Shown piece after piece: positions 44,853-45,913 of a DNA stretch of 45,913 nucleotides. Made by a program: the position numbers and the translations under genes. Source of the DNA: Thermoanaerobaculia bacterium (GTDB lineage Bacteria; Acidobacteriota; Thermoanaerobaculia; Multivoradales; JAGPDF01); assembly GCA_018057705.1 (NCBI GenBank), contig JAGPDF010000033.1:1-45913 (forward strand), given 5' to 3'. Each line of letters begins with the position of its first letter. Within the stretch, counting starts at the first letter, position 1. Below the pieces are notes generated by a model, which worked only from the letters and a program-made list of their open reading frames with translations, was not told the DNA's origin and did not search any database.

Positions 44853-44884
44853 CCGATGTCGAGCCCGATGTCGAGCCGATGCCG
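44853..44884. repeat. Short imperfect tandem repeat after aconitase
   Basis: Three copies of a GCCGATGTCGA-like word follow one another directly after the acnA stop. The last copy is diverged (GCCGATGCCGC). No terminator-type hairpin with a T-tract is visible in this 71-base gap. Confidence 0.5.
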
Positions 44885-44922
44885 CGCCCCGCTGAAGGCG
44901 CGGGAGGGGAGATAGGGGCGGG

Positions 44923-45913
44923 ATGCGCCTGTTCCTGACCGGCGCCACCGGCTACATCGGCACCGCCCTCTGCCTGCGGCTGCGCGCCGAGGGGCACGAA
45001 GTGCGGGCGCTGGTGCGCGCTACCAGCGCCCGCAAGACGCTCGAGCTCCTGAACGAGATCGGCGTCGCCACCTTCGCCGGCGACCTCCGCGACCGGTATT
45101 CGATGCGCGAAGGGATGTCGGGGGCGGACTGGGTCATCCATGCCGCCGCCGAGCTCGACCTTCAGGCGTCGGACGAAGGCATGGCCGCGGCGAACGTCGA
45201 GGGCTCCGAGAACGTCGCCTCGCTCGCCTCGAAGCTCGGTGTCCCCCGGTTTCTCTCGATCTCGTCGATGGCCGCCTGGGGCGGCAGCCCCGCCGATGGG
45301 ACTCCTGCGAACGAAGCGTCGCCTCCCCAGCTGCCGTTGCCGACGCGCTACTGCGCCACGAAGGCGGCCGGCGAAGCGCGGGTGCAGCAGTGGGCGCGGC
45401 AGGGCCTCAAGGTCAACACCGTCTTCCCCAGCCTGGTCTACGGCCCGCCGGGCAAGAAGCAGGGCGCGAACACGCTCCTCAGGGCGCTCCTGCTCGGCCG
45501 CTTCCCGGCGCTCATCGCGCCGGAAAAGAAGACCAGCTGGGTCTTCCTCGACGATCTGGTCGACGGCATCGTGCGGGTCATGGACCAGGCGCCGCCCGGC
45601 CGCGGCTATCTCATGGCCGGCGAGGCCTGGACGGTGCGCGAGCTCGCCCACCGGGTCGCCGCGTTCGCGGGAACGAATCCGCCGAAGCGCGAGCTCTCGG
45701 TCCGCACCGCGCGTCTCCTCTTCCGCCTCGCCGGCCCGTTCCTCAAGCTCGCCGGCCGGCCGCTGCCGATCCCGCTCGAGCAGCTGGCGTCGCTCGACCG
45801 CCACTGGAACTTCGACGACACCCGCGCCCGCACCGAGCTCGGCTGGCACCCGCGCGGCCTCGAAGAGGGCCTCGCCATCACCCTCGACTACCTGCGCAAG
45901 CAGGAGGCGGCGA
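44923..45913 (+). CDS. NAD-dependent epimerase/dehydratase (extended SDR), 3' end missing
   Basis: The open frame begins at ATG 44923 (after GGGGCGGG) and runs 330 codons to the window edge without a stop. 'MRLFLTGATGYIGTALCLRL' holds the GxxGxxG loop (G7, G10, G13). 'HAAAELD', 'SSMAAWGG' and 'YCATKAAGE' give the extended-SDR Ser and Y-x3-K. 'PSLVYGPPGK' and 'WVFLDDLVDGIVRVM' follow, as in dihydroflavonol-4-reductase-like and sugar-nucleotide epimerases. The coupling to any neighbour is not visible, and substrate cannot be told. Near-complete length (about 330 of roughly 330-345 residues expected) suggests only the last few codons are missing. Confidence 0.85.
   Translation, partial: MRLFLTGATGYIGTALCLRLRAEGHEVRALVRATSARKTLELLNEIGVATFAGDLRDRYSMREGMSGADWVIHAAAELDLQASDEGMAAANVEGSENVASLASKLGVPRFLSISSMAAWGGSPADGTPANEASPPQLPLPTRYCATKAAGEARVQQWARQGLKVNTVFPSLVYGPPGKKQGANTLLRALLLGRFPALIAPEKKTSWVFLDDLVDGIVRVMDQAPPGRGYLMAGEAWTVRELAHRVAAFAGTNPPKRELSVRTARLLFRLAGPFLKLAGRPLPIPLEQLASLDRHWNFDDTRARTELGWHPRGLEEGLAITLDYLRKQEAA

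Noticed and set aside
44853-44884. The short tandem repeat after aconitase as an attachment site or regulatory element.
   Set aside because: Only three imperfect 11-12-base copies, with no partner copy elsewhere in the window and no recombinase nearby.

Overview
This is a very GC-rich, gene-dense stretch of a Gram-negative, LPS-making, respiring bacterial chromosome. No phage, insertion sequence or CRISPR array is visible. Several features together point to Acidobacteriota, perhaps a Thermoanaerobaculia-like lineage: a secretin carrying a cohesin-like domain inside a PilMNO/GspEFG operon, a DUF5916 outer-membrane-type protein, DUF3014, and a beta-helix protein ending in a 'FADGF..GDTTAWSS' tail. 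This placement is an inference; Myxococcota-like or Gemmatimonadota-like origins are not excluded.

Layout. 1-1.9 kb: the end of a fasciclin-domain gene, a secreted helical protein, a RibD-C/DHFR-family reductase and an initiator tRNA. 1.9-4.0 kb (minus): a compact ArsR / AHSA1 / AlkD-type glycosylase / membrane-protein operon. 4.1-8.3 kb (plus): a CBM9-DUF5916 protein and a secreted beta-helix protein. 8.7-14.3 kb (plus): an MscS channel followed by a sucrose-type (or mannosylfructose-type) disaccharide module. That module comprises a sucrose-phosphate-synthase-like GT4, a fusion of an SPP-like HAD phosphatase to a GH100-like glycosidase, and a PfkB sugar kinase. 14.3-18.7 kb: DUF3014 protein (minus), NhaD-type Na+/H+ antiporter, then enolase coupled to an FtsB-like protein. 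18.7-23.1 kb (minus): an LPS-core operon in transcription order waaA, lpxK, lpxL-like, waaF-like.

23.3-36.2 kb (plus) is the most striking block: about fourteen tightly packed genes, most joined by start/stop overlaps. It begins with an ECF-type sigma factor and a zinc-motif anti-sigma factor. A small secretin-N-like exported protein follows, then GspF, GspE, PilM/N/O/P-like assembly proteins, a lipoprotein secretin with N-terminal TPR-like and C-terminal cohesin-like regions, three pseudopilin-type proteins, and finally dUTPase. It reads as a self-regulated hybrid of type II secretion and type IV pilus machinery. No prepilin peptidase, major pilin or retraction ATPase is present in the window.

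36.3-42.0 kb (minus) is a long housekeeping run in transcription order: multi-zinc-ribbon protein, YqgE, PdxH, Nudix hydrolase, small membrane protein, endonuclease III (with no ordinary start codon), SDR oxidoreductase, two monohaem c-type cytochromes and a small helical protein. The window ends with aconitase and an incomplete NAD-dependent epimerase on the plus strand.

The two groups most worth attention are the osmolyte-like module (make, dephosphorylate, hydrolyse and rephosphorylate, next to a mechanosensitive channel) and the sigma-linked hybrid secretion operon. All functional calls are from reading the sequence; no database search was run.
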